Part shown: positions 1-7,830 of the stretch, piece by piece
Layout: every line of letters starts with the position of its first letter
Position numbering within the stretch: position 1 is the first letter of the stretch
DNA from: Mycolicibacterium sp. 018/SC-01/001
GTDB lineage: Bacteria > Actinomycetota > Actinomycetes > Mycobacteriales > Mycobacteriaceae
Direction: 5' to 3'
Length of the DNA stretch: 64,000 bases
NCBI RefSeq assembly: GCF_007096635.1
Contig: NZ_VKAA01000012.1
Location: forward strand, 62,001 to 126,000
Position numbers and translations under genes: made by a program
Notes under the pieces: model-generated
The model's database searches: none
What the model was told of the DNA's origin: nothing
The model's input: only the letters and a program-made list of their open reading frames with translations

Positions 1-549
1 GATCGAGCCGCCGGTGTCGCTGCCGATGGCCAGCGGCGCCTGGAACGCGGCGAGCGCGGCCGCGCTGCCGCCGCCGGAGCCGCCGGGCACCCGCTCGGTG
101 TCCCACGGGTTGCGGGTGGGCCCGTAGGCCGAGTTCTCGGTCGAGCTGCCCATCGCGAACTCGTCCATGTTGGTCTTGCCCAGGATGGGGATGCCGGCCG
201 CACGCAGCCGGGCGGTCACCGTCGCGTCATACGGCGACGTCCAGCCCTCGAGGATCTTCGATCCGCAGGTGGTGGGCATGTCGGCGGTGGTGAACACGTC
301 CTTGAGCGCGAGCGGCACCCCGGCCAGCGGGGACGTGAGCTCCTCACCGGCGGCCACGGCGCGGTCGACCTCGGCCGCGGCGGCCAGGGCCTGCTCTCCG
401 GCCACGTGCAGGAAGGCGTGGTACTGGCCGTCGGTGGCGGCGATCTGGTCCAGGCAGGCCTGGGTCGCCTCGACGGAGGACACCTCGCCCGCAGCGATCT
501 GCGCGGCCAGCGTAGCGGCGTCGAGCCGGGTCAGGTCGGTGCCGGTCAT
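1..549 (-). CDS. gatA: GatA, glutamyl-tRNA(Gln)/aspartyl-tRNA(Asn) amidotransferase subunit A (partial)
   Basis: Amidase subunit of the GatCAB complex, which releases ammonia from glutamine to convert Glu-tRNA(Gln) and Asp-tRNA(Asn) to the amidated forms. Only the first 183 codons are present; the C-terminus lies off the left edge. The amidase-signature residues are visible: catalytic Lys83 in GVPLALKD, the Gly/Ser-rich stretch PGGSGGGSAAA, and the nucleophile motif GSDTGGSI with Ser182 just before the edge. The ATG (547-549) overlaps the gatC stop codon by two bases, so the two genes are translationally coupled. The family and order match gatC-gatA in other mycobacteria. Confidence 0.96.
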   Translation of the reverse strand, partial: MTGTDLTRLDAATLAAQIAAGEVSSVEATQACLDQIAATDGQYHAFLHVAGEQALAAAAEVDRAVAAGEELTSPLAGVPLALKDVFTTADMPTTCGSKILEGWTSPYDATVTARLRAAGIPILGKTNMDEFAMGSSTENSAYGPTRNPWDTERVPGGSGGGSAAALAAFQAPLAIGSDTGGSI

Positions 550-845
550 TCGGGTTCCCCCAGGATGCGGGGCACCGCGAAGCGTCCGTCGACGGCGTTG
601 GGCGCCTCGGCCAGCGCCTGATCCTGTGTCAGGCACGGCTGCGGCTCGTCGGACCGGAAGACGTTCACGCTCGCGAGGGGGTTGTCGGTGGCGGCGACTC
701 CGGTGACGTCGACCGCCTGGATCTGGCTGACGTGGCCGAGGATGGCGTCGAGTTGGCCCGCGAAACCACTGAGTTCCTCATCGGTCAGGGCCAGACGGGC
801 CAGCTTCGCCAGGTGGGCTACCTCGTCTCGGGAGATCTGGGACAC
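546..845 (-). CDS. gatC: GatC, amidotransferase subunit C
   Basis: Small chaperone-like subunit that stabilises GatA in the GatCAB amidotransferase. The product is 99 residues and starts MSQISRDEVAHLAKLARLAL from a GTG, which is the typical mycobacterial GatC N-terminus and length. The frame is open further upstream, but the added residues do not resemble the family, so the GTG at 843-845 was chosen. It is first in the gatC-gatA unit and divergent from the ACT-domain gene at 930. Confidence 0.95.
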   Translation of the reverse strand: MSQISRDEVAHLAKLARLALTDEELSGFAGQLDAILGHVSQIQAVDVTGVAATDNPLASVNVFRSDEPQPCLTQDQALAEAPNAVDGRFAVPRILGEPE

Positions 846-929
846 GACCACGAAGCCTAGTTCAACGCCTCTGCTCGCCCGCGCCGGCGCGTGCGCCCGA
901 GTCGCCGGTGCCCGGGAGTCCGTGTCACA

Positions 930-1598
930 GTGTTGCGCGTGCCGTCGTATCTGCTGCGCGTCGAGCTGGAGGACCGCCCCGGCAGCCTCGGTTCCCTCGC
1001 CGTGGCCCTGGGGTCCGTCGGTGCCGACATCCTGTCCCTCGACGTGGTCGAGCGCACGTCCGGTTACGCCGTCGACGACCTGGTGGTGGAGCTGCCACCA
1101 GGGGCGATGCCCGACATGTTGATCACCGCCGCCGAGAAGATCAACGGCGTCTACGTGGACAGCATCCGGCCGCACACCGGGCTCCTCGAAGCGCATCGCG
1201 AGCTCGAACTGATCGACCACGTCGCCGCCGCCGACGGCAAGGACCGCCGGTTGCAGGTGCTGGTCGACGAGGCGCCCAAGGTGCTGCGGGTCGGATGGTG
1301 CACGGTGACCCGACTCACGGAGGACGGCCCGCACCGCGTGGTGGGCAGCTCGGGCGCCCCCGAGACGCAGGCCGCGCAGACGCCGTGGTTGCCGTTGGAG
1401 GCGCCGACGACGCTGGATGCCCACGCCGACTGGGTGCCCGAGGTGTGGCGTGACATGGACACCACGCTGGCCGCAGCGCCGCTCGGCGACGCACACACCG
1501 CGGTCGTTCTCGGCCGGCCCGGCGGTCCCGAATTCCGGCCCAGCGAGGTCGCCCGGCTGGGTTATCTGGCCGGGATCATCGCGACGATCCTGCGCTAG
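930..1598 (+). CDS. ACT-domain protein (Rv3013-like)
   Basis: An ACT domain occupies roughly the first 75 residues (SYLLRVELEDRPGSLGSLAV, then GADILSLDVVE), a fold that usually binds amino acids and regulates metabolic enzymes. The remaining ~140 residues are conserved in mycobacteria but have no assigned enzyme activity that I recognise. Two GTG starts are possible (930 and 939). The only Shine-Dalgarno-like run, GGGAG at 914-918, is nearer to 930, giving 222 residues. It is divergent from gatCA and next to ligA, as in M. tuberculosis. The ligand and target are unknown. Confidence 0.85.
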   Translation: MLRVPSYLLRVELEDRPGSLGSLAVALGSVGADILSLDVVERTSGYAVDDLVVELPPGAMPDMLITAAEKINGVYVDSIRPHTGLLEAHRELELIDHVAAADGKDRRLQVLVDEAPKVLRVGWCTVTRLTEDGPHRVVGSSGAPETQAAQTPWLPLEAPTTLDAHADWVPEVWRDMDTTLAAAPLGDAHTAVVLGRPGGPEFRPSEVARLGYLAGIIATILR

Positions 1599-1619
1599 GC
1601 CGCCGCTGTTCTGACGGCG

Positions 1620-2039
1620 TCAGCTCAGTGCGGCCACCGCCGCCACGGCGCACGCCTCGTCCTCGGCGGCGCTGGCCCCGCTGACCCCGACGGCACCGAC
1701 GACCGTTCCGTTCACGCGGACGGGCACACCGCCGCCGAACACGACGAACCGTCCGTTCCCGTTGGCGTGCATGCCGAACAGCTCACCGCCGGGCGCGGTG
1801 AGGTCGGCCAGCGACGAGGTCTCGGCGCGGTGGGCAACCGCCGTGTAGGCCTTGTCCACGGCCAGGACGGGCCCGGCGATCTCGGCGCCATCCATGCGTC
1901 CGAACGCGATGAGGTGACCTCCGGCGTCGACCACCGCGGCCGACACCGTGACACCACGCCGGCGCGCCTCGTCGTGCGCCGCCGCCACCATCGTGAGGCC
2001 CTCGGCCAGGTCGAGCGTCGTCGCCTCGATCACCGGCAC
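1620..2039 (-). CDS. HbpS/GlcG-family (DUF336) protein
   Basis: A 139-residue protein of the GlcG/HbpS family. It has the family's N-terminal helix (LDLAEGLTMVAAAHDEA), the strand AAVVDAGGHLIAFGRMDGA and the Gly-rich segment VVFGGGVPVRVNGTVVGAVG. Characterised relatives include heme-binding extracellular sensors and a protein of glycolate operons, but most have no known role. No signal peptide is visible, so a cytoplasmic location is likely. It starts at GTG 2037-2039, nine bases after the ligA stop on the same strand, so it probably sits at the end of the ligA transcript. It converges with the ACT gene. Confidence 0.8.
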   Translation of the reverse strand: MPVIEATTLDLAEGLTMVAAAHDEARRRGVTVSAAVVDAGGHLIAFGRMDGAEIAGPVLAVDKAYTAVAHRAETSSLADLTAPGGELFGMHANGNGRFVVFGGGVPVRVNGTVVGAVGVSGASAAEDEACAVAAVAALS

Positions 2040-2048
2040 ACGATAGCG

Positions 2049-4178
2049 CTAGCCATCGGCCGACACGCTGTCCGGGCCGCCGTCGAGCAACCGGCGGAAC
2101 CCGTCCTCGTCGAGCACCGGGACGCCGAGCTCGATGGCCTTGTCGTACTTCGATCCCGGGGCGTCGCCGGCGACCAGGTACGCCGTCTTCTTCGACACCG
2201 AGCTGGCGGCTTTGCCGCCGCGCGCGATGATCGCCTCCTTCGCGTCGTCGCGGCTGAACCCGGTCAGTGAACCGGTGACGACGATCGAGAGGCCCTCGAG
2301 CGTGCGCTCGATGCTCGCGTCGCGCTCGTCTTCCATCCGGACTCCGGCCGCCCGCCACTTGTCGACGATCGCGCGGTGCCAGTCGACGGTGAACCACTCG
2401 GTGACGGCGGCGGCGATCGTCGGGCCGACGCCCTCGGTGCCGGCGAGCTGTTCCTCCGAGGCCGACGTGATCGCATCCAGGCTGCCGAATTCGGTGGCGA
2501 GTGCGCGTGCCGCGGTCGGCCCGACGTGCCGGATGGACAGCGCCACCAGGACCCGCCACAGCGGTTGCGCCTTGGCTTTCTCGAGATTGGCCAGCAGCCG
2601 CTTGCCGTTCGCCGAGACCTGGCCGGCCTTGGTGGTGAACAGTTCGGTGCGCAGCAGATCCTCGGCGGTCAGCCCGAAGAGATCGCCCTCGTCGGTGATG
2701 ACGCCGGCCTGCAGCAGGGCGATCGCCGCCTCATAGCCCAGACCTTCGATGTCGAAGGCGCCCCGGCCGGCCACATGGAACACGCGCTCGCGCAACTGCG
2801 CCGGGCACGACCGCGAGTTCGGGCACCGGATGTCGGCGTCACCCTCTTTGGCCGGCGCGAGTTCAGTACCGCATTCCGGGCAGTGCGTCGGCATCGTGAA
2901 CTCGCGCTCGGAGCCGTCGCGCAGATCCACCACCGGGCCCAGCACCTCGGGGATGACGTCACCCGCCTTGCGGATCACGACGGTGTCGCCGATCAGCACG
3001 CCCTTGCGTTTGACCTCCGACCCGTTGTGCAACGTCGCGAGTCCGACCGTCGAGCCGGCGACCTTGACCGGCTCCATGTAGGCGAACGGCGTGACCCGGC
3101 CGGTGCGCCCGACGTTGACCCGGATGTCGAGGAGCTTGGTGGTCGCCTCCTCGGGCGGATACTTGTAGGCCACTGCCCACCGGGGCGCGCGGGACGTCGC
3201 ACCCAGCCGGCGCTGCAGCGCCACCTCGTCGACCTTGACCACGACACCGTCGATCTCGTGCTCGACGTCGTGGCGGTGCTCACCCCAGTAGGCGATGCGC
3301 TGCGTGACCGCGTCCAGTCCGTGGACCTGCGCGGTGTGATCGGACACGGGCAGACCCCACGCGCCGAGTGCGCGGTAGGCGTCGTGCAGGGTCGTGAACG
3401 GAAAACCTCCGGGGCTCTCGATGTGCCCGAGCCCGTGACAGATCATCCGCAGCCGGCGTTTGGCCGTCACGGCCGGATTCTTCTGCCGCAGCGACCCGGC
3501 CGCACTGTTGCGCGGATTGGCGAACGGCGGCTTGCCCTCGGCGACCAGCCCGGCGTTCAACTCCTCGAAGTCGGCCACGCGGAAGAACACCTCACCCCGC
3601 ACCTCGAGAACCGGCGGGACCGGGAATTCGTCTGTGCCCGTGAGGGTTTCGGGGATGTCGGAGATGGTGCGCGCATTGAGCGTGACGTCCTCCCCGGTGC
3701 GGCCGTCCCCGCGGGTCGCGGCGCGGACGAGCCTGCCGTCGCGGTAGACGAGCGCGAGCGCGACGCCGTCGATCTTGAGCTCGCACAGGTACTGGGCGTC
3801 GGGGCCGATCTCGCCCGCGATGCGCGCGGTCCACGCAGCGAGCTCGTCGGGGTCGAAGACGTTGTCCAGGCTGAGCATCCGTTCCAGATGCTCGGCCGGG
3901 GTGAAATCGGTGGCGAAACCCGCGCCGCCGACGAGCTGGGTGGGCGAATCGGGGGTGCGGAGCTCGGGATGCTCGTCTTCGAGGGCCTGCAGGCGGCGCA
4001 GCAGCGTGTCGAACTCGGCATCGGAAATGATCGGCGCGTCGCGGACGTAGTAGCGGAACTGATGCTCGCGGACCTCGTCGGCGAGTTCCTGCCAGCGCCG
4101 GCGCACCTCGGCATCCGGAGCGTCACCGGCCTGCTCGGCCAGCACTGCTTCCGGATCCGGGGATGCCTTCGCGCTCAC
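2049..4178 (-). CDS. ligA: NAD+-dependent DNA ligase LigA
   Basis: Seals nicks in duplex DNA using NAD+ during replication and repair. The 709 residues contain, in order, the Ia domain (HQFRYYVRDAPIISDAEFD), the nucleotidyltransferase core with adenylated Lys135 in CELKIDGVA, the OB fold, a four-Cys zinc finger (CPECG ... CPNSRSCPAQ), the HhH repeats (SIRHVGPTAARALA, GVGPTIAAAV) and a C-terminal BRCT domain (LSIVVTGSLTGFSRDDAKEA). Length and domain order are those of a complete bacterial LigA. The N-terminus MSAKASPDPEAVLAEQ is variable between species, so the exact start is slightly uncertain. Confidence 0.97.
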   Translation of the reverse strand: MSAKASPDPEAVLAEQAGDAPDAEVRRRWQELADEVREHQFRYYVRDAPIISDAEFDTLLRRLQALEDEHPELRTPDSPTQLVGGAGFATDFTPAEHLERMLSLDNVFDPDELAAWTARIAGEIGPDAQYLCELKIDGVALALVYRDGRLVRAATRGDGRTGEDVTLNARTISDIPETLTGTDEFPVPPVLEVRGEVFFRVADFEELNAGLVAEGKPPFANPRNSAAGSLRQKNPAVTAKRRLRMICHGLGHIESPGGFPFTTLHDAYRALGAWGLPVSDHTAQVHGLDAVTQRIAYWGEHRHDVEHEIDGVVVKVDEVALQRRLGATSRAPRWAVAYKYPPEEATTKLLDIRVNVGRTGRVTPFAYMEPVKVAGSTVGLATLHNGSEVKRKGVLIGDTVVIRKAGDVIPEVLGPVVDLRDGSEREFTMPTHCPECGTELAPAKEGDADIRCPNSRSCPAQLRERVFHVAGRGAFDIEGLGYEAAIALLQAGVITDEGDLFGLTAEDLLRTELFTTKAGQVSANGKRLLANLEKAKAQPLWRVLVALSIRHVGPTAARALATEFGSLDAITSASEEQLAGTEGVGPTIAAAVTEWFTVDWHRAIVDKWRAAGVRMEDERDASIERTLEGLSIVVTGSLTGFSRDDAKEAIIARGGKAASSVSKKTAYLVAGDAPGSKYDKAIELGVPVLDEDGFRRLLDGGPDSVSADG

Positions 4179-4368
4179 CCTGGCAGGCTATCGAAGCGCA
4201 CCGACACCAGGGCTGAGGGCTGCTGGCTACGCTGCACCGACCTCGACCGGGCCGAGGTCGGCCAACTGTTCCATGCCTCCTATCGGTCGGTGGCGCCCGA
4301 GAAATTGATGACGCAGCTGGACGAAGACCAACCCGACGCGGCCCGGACATGATTCGATCGGAGACACC

Positions 4369-5985
4369 ATGAGCTTCTCGAGCCCCTTCCCCGAAGTCGA
4401 CATCCCCACCGCGAGCGTCTACGACTACCTGTTCTCCGGGTTGTCCGGACCCGACGCCGAGCACCTGGATCGGATCGCGCTCGTCGATTCCACCACCGGC
4501 CGCCAGACCAGCTACCGCGAAATGGTCGCGCGCATCGACTCTTTCGCGGGCGCACTGGCCGCCCGGGGACTGGGCGTCGGCGACGTCGTCGGCCTGTTGG
4601 CACCGAACAGCTCGGCATTCGCCGTGGCGTTCCACGGCATCCTGCGCGCGGGCGCGACCGCGACGACGATCAACGCGCTGTTCACCGCCAAGGACATCGC
4701 CAAGCAGCTGACGGATTCCCGCGCCACCATGCTGATCACGGTGTCCGCGCTGGCCCCGCAGGCCGCCGAGGCCGTCGCGCTGGTCGGATTGCCTGCCGAG
4801 AACCTCGTCGTGCTCGACGGCGCGGGGCGCGCCGCCGACGGCCATCCCAACGCCGTGGAGCTGCTCGACGGCAATCCCCCGGCACCGGAGGTGACGTTCG
4901 CGCCGTCGTCGCATCTGGCGGCGCTGCCCTACAGTTCGGGGACGACGGGCAACCCCAAGGGTGTGATGCTGACCCACCGCAACCTGGTGGCCAACGTCGC
5001 ACAGATCCGGCCGCTGCACGGCATGGTGCCCGACGACGTCGTGCTGGCGGTGCTGCCGTTCTTCCACATCTACGGCATGACGGTGCTGCTCAACGCCGCG
5101 TTGCATGCGCGGGCCCGGCTGGTCATCATGCCGAGCTTCGATCTCGGCCAGTTCCTCGGCAACATCGCCGAGCACCGCTGCACGATCGCGTTCATCGCCC
5201 CGCCGGTGGCCGTCGCGCTCGCCAAGCACCCGCTGGTCGACGAACACGACCTGTCGTCGCTGAAGGTGGTGATGTCGGGGGCGGCCCCGCTGGACGCCGA
5301 TCTCGGCCGCGCCGTGGCGGAGCGGTTGAACTGCCGGGTCGTGCAGGGCTACGGCATGAGCGAGCTCAGCCCGGTCAGCCACATCACGCCGTTCGACGCG
5401 GGTAAGCACGACATGCACGTCGACGCTCCGCTGAGCTCGGTCGGCTGGACGGTGTCCAACGCGGCGTCGAAGATCGTCGACCCGGAGACGGGCGAGGACA
5501 TCAATCCCCCGGACGAGGGACTGTCGGCCACCGGCGAGCTGTGGTTCAAGGGACCGAATGTGATGGCCGGCTACCTGAACAACGACGACGCCACGAAGTC
5601 CACCATCGACGACGGCGGCTGGCTGCACACCGGCGACCTCGCGCAGGTGGACGCCCACGGGTGCGTCTACATCGTCGATAGGCTCAAGGAGCTCATCAAG
5701 TACAAGGGGTACCAGGTGCCGCCGGCCGAACTGGAGGCCGTGCTGCTGGGGCATCCGCAGATCGCCGACGCCGCGGTGATCGGGGTCCGGGGTGACGACG
5801 GCGAAGAGGTGCCGAAGGCGTTCGTGGTCCGCCAAGGCGACGCCGACCTGACCGAGGACGAGGTCATGGAGTACGTCGCCGGCCAGGTGGCGCCGTACAA
5901 GAAGGTGCGGCAGGTCCAATTCATCGACGCCGTGCCGAAATCCGCGTCGGGCAAGATCCTGCGCAAGGACCTGCGCACGGTCTGA
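4369..5985 (+). CDS. 4-coumarate-CoA ligase-like / fatty acyl-CoA synthetase
   Basis: ANL-superfamily enzyme that activates a carboxylic acid as an acyl-AMP and transfers it to CoA. The 538-residue product has the P-loop-like motif YSSGTTGNPKGVMLTHRN, the substrate-pocket region VVQGYGMSELSPV, the hinge/ATP motif GWLHTGDLAQVD with DRLKELIKYKGYQV, and the C-terminal catalytic Lys in SASGKILRKDL. The order matches plant 4CL and mycobacterial FadD proteins; the actual acid is unknown. A GGAGA ribosome site lies six bases before the ATG. The last bases of the gene are part of a 44-bp repeat that recurs at 6772, so the gene end marks the edge of the PASTA-gene insertion. Confidence 0.88.
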   Translation: MSFSSPFPEVDIPTASVYDYLFSGLSGPDAEHLDRIALVDSTTGRQTSYREMVARIDSFAGALAARGLGVGDVVGLLAPNSSAFAVAFHGILRAGATATTINALFTAKDIAKQLTDSRATMLITVSALAPQAAEAVALVGLPAENLVVLDGAGRAADGHPNAVELLDGNPPAPEVTFAPSSHLAALPYSSGTTGNPKGVMLTHRNLVANVAQIRPLHGMVPDDVVLAVLPFFHIYGMTVLLNAALHARARLVIMPSFDLGQFLGNIAEHRCTIAFIAPPVAVALAKHPLVDEHDLSSLKVVMSGAAPLDADLGRAVAERLNCRVVQGYGMSELSPVSHITPFDAGKHDMHVDAPLSSVGWTVSNAASKIVDPETGEDINPPDEGLSATGELWFKGPNVMAGYLNNDDATKSTIDDGGWLHTGDLAQVDAHGCVYIVDRLKELIKYKGYQVPPAELEAVLLGHPQIADAAVIGVRGDDGEEVPKAFVVRQGDADLTEDEVMEYVAGQVAPYKKVRQVQFIDAVPKSASGKILRKDLRTV

Positions 5986-6017
5986 GCTACGCGGAGTCGG
6001 GGTCCTCGGCCAGCCCG
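5974..6017. repeat. 44-bp direct repeat, copy 1
   Basis: An exact 44-bp direct repeat of 6772-6815. It covers the last codons of the acyl-CoA synthetase, the short intergenic gap and the first bases of a copy of the MetE-like gene's 3' end. Together with the diverged homology that follows, it shows that the DNA between the two copies was inserted by, or left behind after, a duplication. Confidence 0.93.
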
Positions 6018-6142
6018 CATGACGGGGTGGCACTCACCCTGTCGCGCAACACCGACCGGGGGAACCCGAACCGGTCGGTCACCGAGGCCACCACGGTCGC
6101 CACCGCTTCGATGACGGGCGGGGACGTCGGCGCGAGCGCGGC
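5986..6142 (-). pseudogene. Decayed duplicate of the MetE-like gene 3' end
   Basis: This segment aligns with the 3' end of the complete MetE-like gene (about 6784-7006). After the exact 44 bp, the copy lacks about 69 bp that in the intact gene lie between two occurrences of GGCCAGCCCG. It then continues at clearly reduced but obvious identity (for example the shared CAACACCGACCGGGGGAA and CGGTCGGTCACCGAGGCCAC). It has no start and no intact frame. Homology stops just before the stop codon of the PASTA gene. It is best read as a relic of duplication or homologous recombination. Confidence 0.88.
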
Positions 6143-6147
6143 GTGCC

Positions 6148-6723
6148 CTAACAGCGCCAGTGACCTCTGACGTGAACGCCATCTTTCCTGATATAAGCAT
6201 CCACAAACGTGCAGCCAAAATGCGGCGGATCGGGCATGTCCACGTCCAAATTGGGAACGTCTTTGACACTGGGCGGCGGCGCAACGGGCAGCGGCGCACA
6301 CGTCGTCGCACCGGCCGAACGATCCGCGAACAGCGTGACGATGGTGTCGTTGGATGCCGGTAACTCGGTTCCCGCCGGCGGCTCAGTACGCATTATCCGC
6401 GACGAGATCGGGGACGCAGAAGTGCACTCGACGGGCACAGCATCATCGAATGTTGTCGACACTCGATACCCGGCGGCCGACTCGACCGCGTTGTTCGCGT
6501 CGTAGCCAGTCATACCAACAACATTCGGCACGACGAATGTCTCCCGTGTAGATGGCTTCGTTAGCGAAAACGCCGTCGATGTCGTCGAAGTGGGCGCCGT
6601 CTTCGGCGTCGCAGTTGATGGCTCCGATGAATCGATGAGATTTGAAAGCAGTACTACGGCCGCACCTATAGCCATGATCACCGCAACCTGCCGGCCCGAG
6701 AATGCGGACTTCTTCTGTGCCAT
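6148..6723 (-). CDS. Membrane-anchored single-PASTA-domain protein, inserted gene
   Basis: A 191-residue product with a short basic N-terminus, one membrane segment (VAVIMAIGAAVVLLSNLI), a Ser/Thr-rich linker and one PASTA domain (VVPNVVGMTGYDANNAVES through NDTIVTLFAD). A Pro-rich stretch and a Cys-containing tail follow. PASTA domains usually bind peptidoglycan fragments, so an extracytoplasmic role is likely; there is no kinase domain. The gene is visibly less GC-rich than its neighbours (a sampled 60-base line is about 55% GC). It lies between the two copies of a duplicated flank, which suggests recent acquisition. In-frame ATGs at 6757-6759 and 6745-6747 are alternative starts. The 6721-6723 ATG was chosen because MAQKKSAF leads directly into the membrane segment. 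Confidence 0.75.
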   Translation of the reverse strand: MAQKKSAFSGRQVAVIMAIGAAVVLLSNLIDSSEPSTATPKTAPTSTTSTAFSLTKPSTRETFVVPNVVGMTGYDANNAVESAAGYRVSTTFDDAVPVECTSASPISSRIMRTEPPAGTELPASNDTIVTLFADRSAGATTCAPLPVAPPPSVKDVPNLDVDMPDPPHFGCTFVDAYIRKDGVHVRGHWRC

Positions 6724-6760
6724 GTCCCCCCTGTTTACAGCGAACATACAGGGGGACATG
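6721..6760 (-). promoter_or_regulatory. Inverted repeat covering start codon and ribosome site of the PASTA gene
   Basis: In the minus-strand transcript the arms CAUGUCCCCCUGU and ACAGGGGGGACAUG can form a 13-bp stem with one bulged G and a loop of about 13 bases. The 3' arm holds the G-rich ribosome-site-like run and the AUG used for the call; the 5' arm holds an alternative in-frame AUG. Both are paired in the stem. This could restrain translation, or it could be a remnant of the insertion end. Pairing is seen directly; function is inferred. Confidence 0.6.
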
Positions 6761-6771
6761 CCCCACTCGCT

Positions 6772-6815
6772 CGCACGGTCTGAGCTACGCGGAGTCGGGG
6801 TCCTCGGCCAGCCCG
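6772..6815. repeat. 44-bp direct repeat, copy 2
   Basis: Second exact copy of the 5974-6017 repeat. Its first 12 bases duplicate the end of the acyl-CoA synthetase gene, including its stop codon, although no such gene precedes it here. The rest is the 3' end of the intact MetE-like gene. This shows the pre-insertion junction was synthetase stop followed by MetE-like stop, convergently arranged. Confidence 0.93.
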
Positions 6816-7795
6816 TCGGCGACCTTCTGCGCTGTCTCGACCGCACGCCGAGCCCAGGCGACCGTGGCGCCGGCCAGCCCGCACGACGGGGTGACACCGA
6901 CCCGCTCCCGCAACACCGACCGGGGGAAGCCGAGCCGGTCGGTCACCGAGGCCACCACGGCCGCCACCTCCTCGACGGCGGGCGGGGGCGCCGGGGCGAG
7001 CGCGGGAACCGCACCGAGCATCACCGTCCGGCCGGACTCGAGGAACTCGCCGACCCCGTCGAGGTCGGCCGGGCTCAACGTCCGCACGTCCACCATCACT
7101 GCCGCAATCGTGCTGCGCTGCAACACCGTCCACGGCACATCGGCCGCGCAGCAGTGCACCGCGACCTCCCCGCCCACGGTGGCGGCGCACTCGTCGAGCA
7201 GACCGGTGACCACGGCCTCGTCCACCGGGTGCACCGGGTTCAGACTGCTCACACCGCTCAAGCGGCCGGCCAGCGCGGCGGGCAGCGTCGGCTCGTCGAA
7301 CTGGACCACGACCGTCGTCTGCAGCCTTCGCTCCAGCTGCGCGCGGTGCACAGCCACCCCCTCGGCCAACGATGCGGCGAGATCGCGCACCGCGCCGGCA
7401 TCGGTGATCGCGCGATGCCCGCCACCCAGTTCCAGGTGCGCGGCCAGCGTGATCGGACCGGGCGCCTGCACTTTTACCACCCGGTCGTCGCCGCGCAAAC
7501 CCGCTTTCTCCCAAGCCTCTTCGAGTGCGTCGACATCCTCGTCGAGCAGGCTCACCGCGCGACGCGTCGCAGCGCTGCGGCCCGCGGCGATGCGGTAGCC
7601 CCGCGGCACGGTGTCCAGCGCGATGTCCACCAGCAGCGCGCCGGCACGGCCGATCAGATCGGCGCCCACGCCACGTCCCGGCAACTCCACCAGATGGGGC
7701 AGTCGGTGCAACTCCCCCACCACCACTTCGGCTGCGTCGCGCGCCGAGACACCCGGCCACGATCCGATCCCTGTCGCGGTGGCGAAAGCACTCAC
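6785..7795 (-). CDS. MetE-like (cobalamin-independent methionine synthase C-terminal domain-like) protein
   Basis: A 336-residue protein related to the catalytic barrel of cobalamin-independent methionine synthase, like Rv3015c of M. tuberculosis. Features are the N-terminal TGIGSWPG, the segment VVVQFDEPTLPAAL, the putative zinc-ligand region VAVHCCAADVPW and a C-terminal Cys in GVTPSCGLAG. True MetE is about twice as long, with an N-terminal folate-binding barrel that is missing here, so methionine synthesis is not established. It converges with the inserted PASTA region and is divergent from the lipoprotein gene at 7831. Confidence 0.82.
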   Translation of the reverse strand: MSAFATATGIGSWPGVSARDAAEVVVGELHRLPHLVELPGRGVGADLIGRAGALLVDIALDTVPRGYRIAAGRSAATRRAVSLLDEDVDALEEAWEKAGLRGDDRVVKVQAPGPITLAAHLELGGGHRAITDAGAVRDLAASLAEGVAVHRAQLERRLQTTVVVQFDEPTLPAALAGRLSGVSSLNPVHPVDEAVVTGLLDECAATVGGEVAVHCCAADVPWTVLQRSTIAAVMVDVRTLSPADLDGVGEFLESGRTVMLGAVPALAPAPPPAVEEVAAVVASVTDRLGFPRSVLRERVGVTPSCGLAGATVAWARRAVETAQKVADGLAEDPDSA

Positions 7796-7830
7796 TCGCC
7801 TGACGATATGCGACGCATTACTGTCGGGTC

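Noticed and set aside
2376..4352. A 658-codon plus-strand open frame opposite ligA.
   Set aside because: It is a shadow of the high-GC ligA coding strand: composition is repetitive Arg/Gly/Asp-rich, no domain is visible, and ligA is unambiguous. Only its last ~40 codons, beyond ligA, looked protein-like and are reported separately.
4123..6033. A 636-codon minus-strand open frame opposite the acyl-CoA synthetase.
   Set aside because: Rich in Arg, Gly, His and Val with no motif; it mirrors the third-position GC bias of the real gene.
6721..6760. The inverted repeat as a terminal repeat of an insertion sequence.
   Set aside because: No matching repeat occurs at the other end of the inserted segment and no transposase is present.
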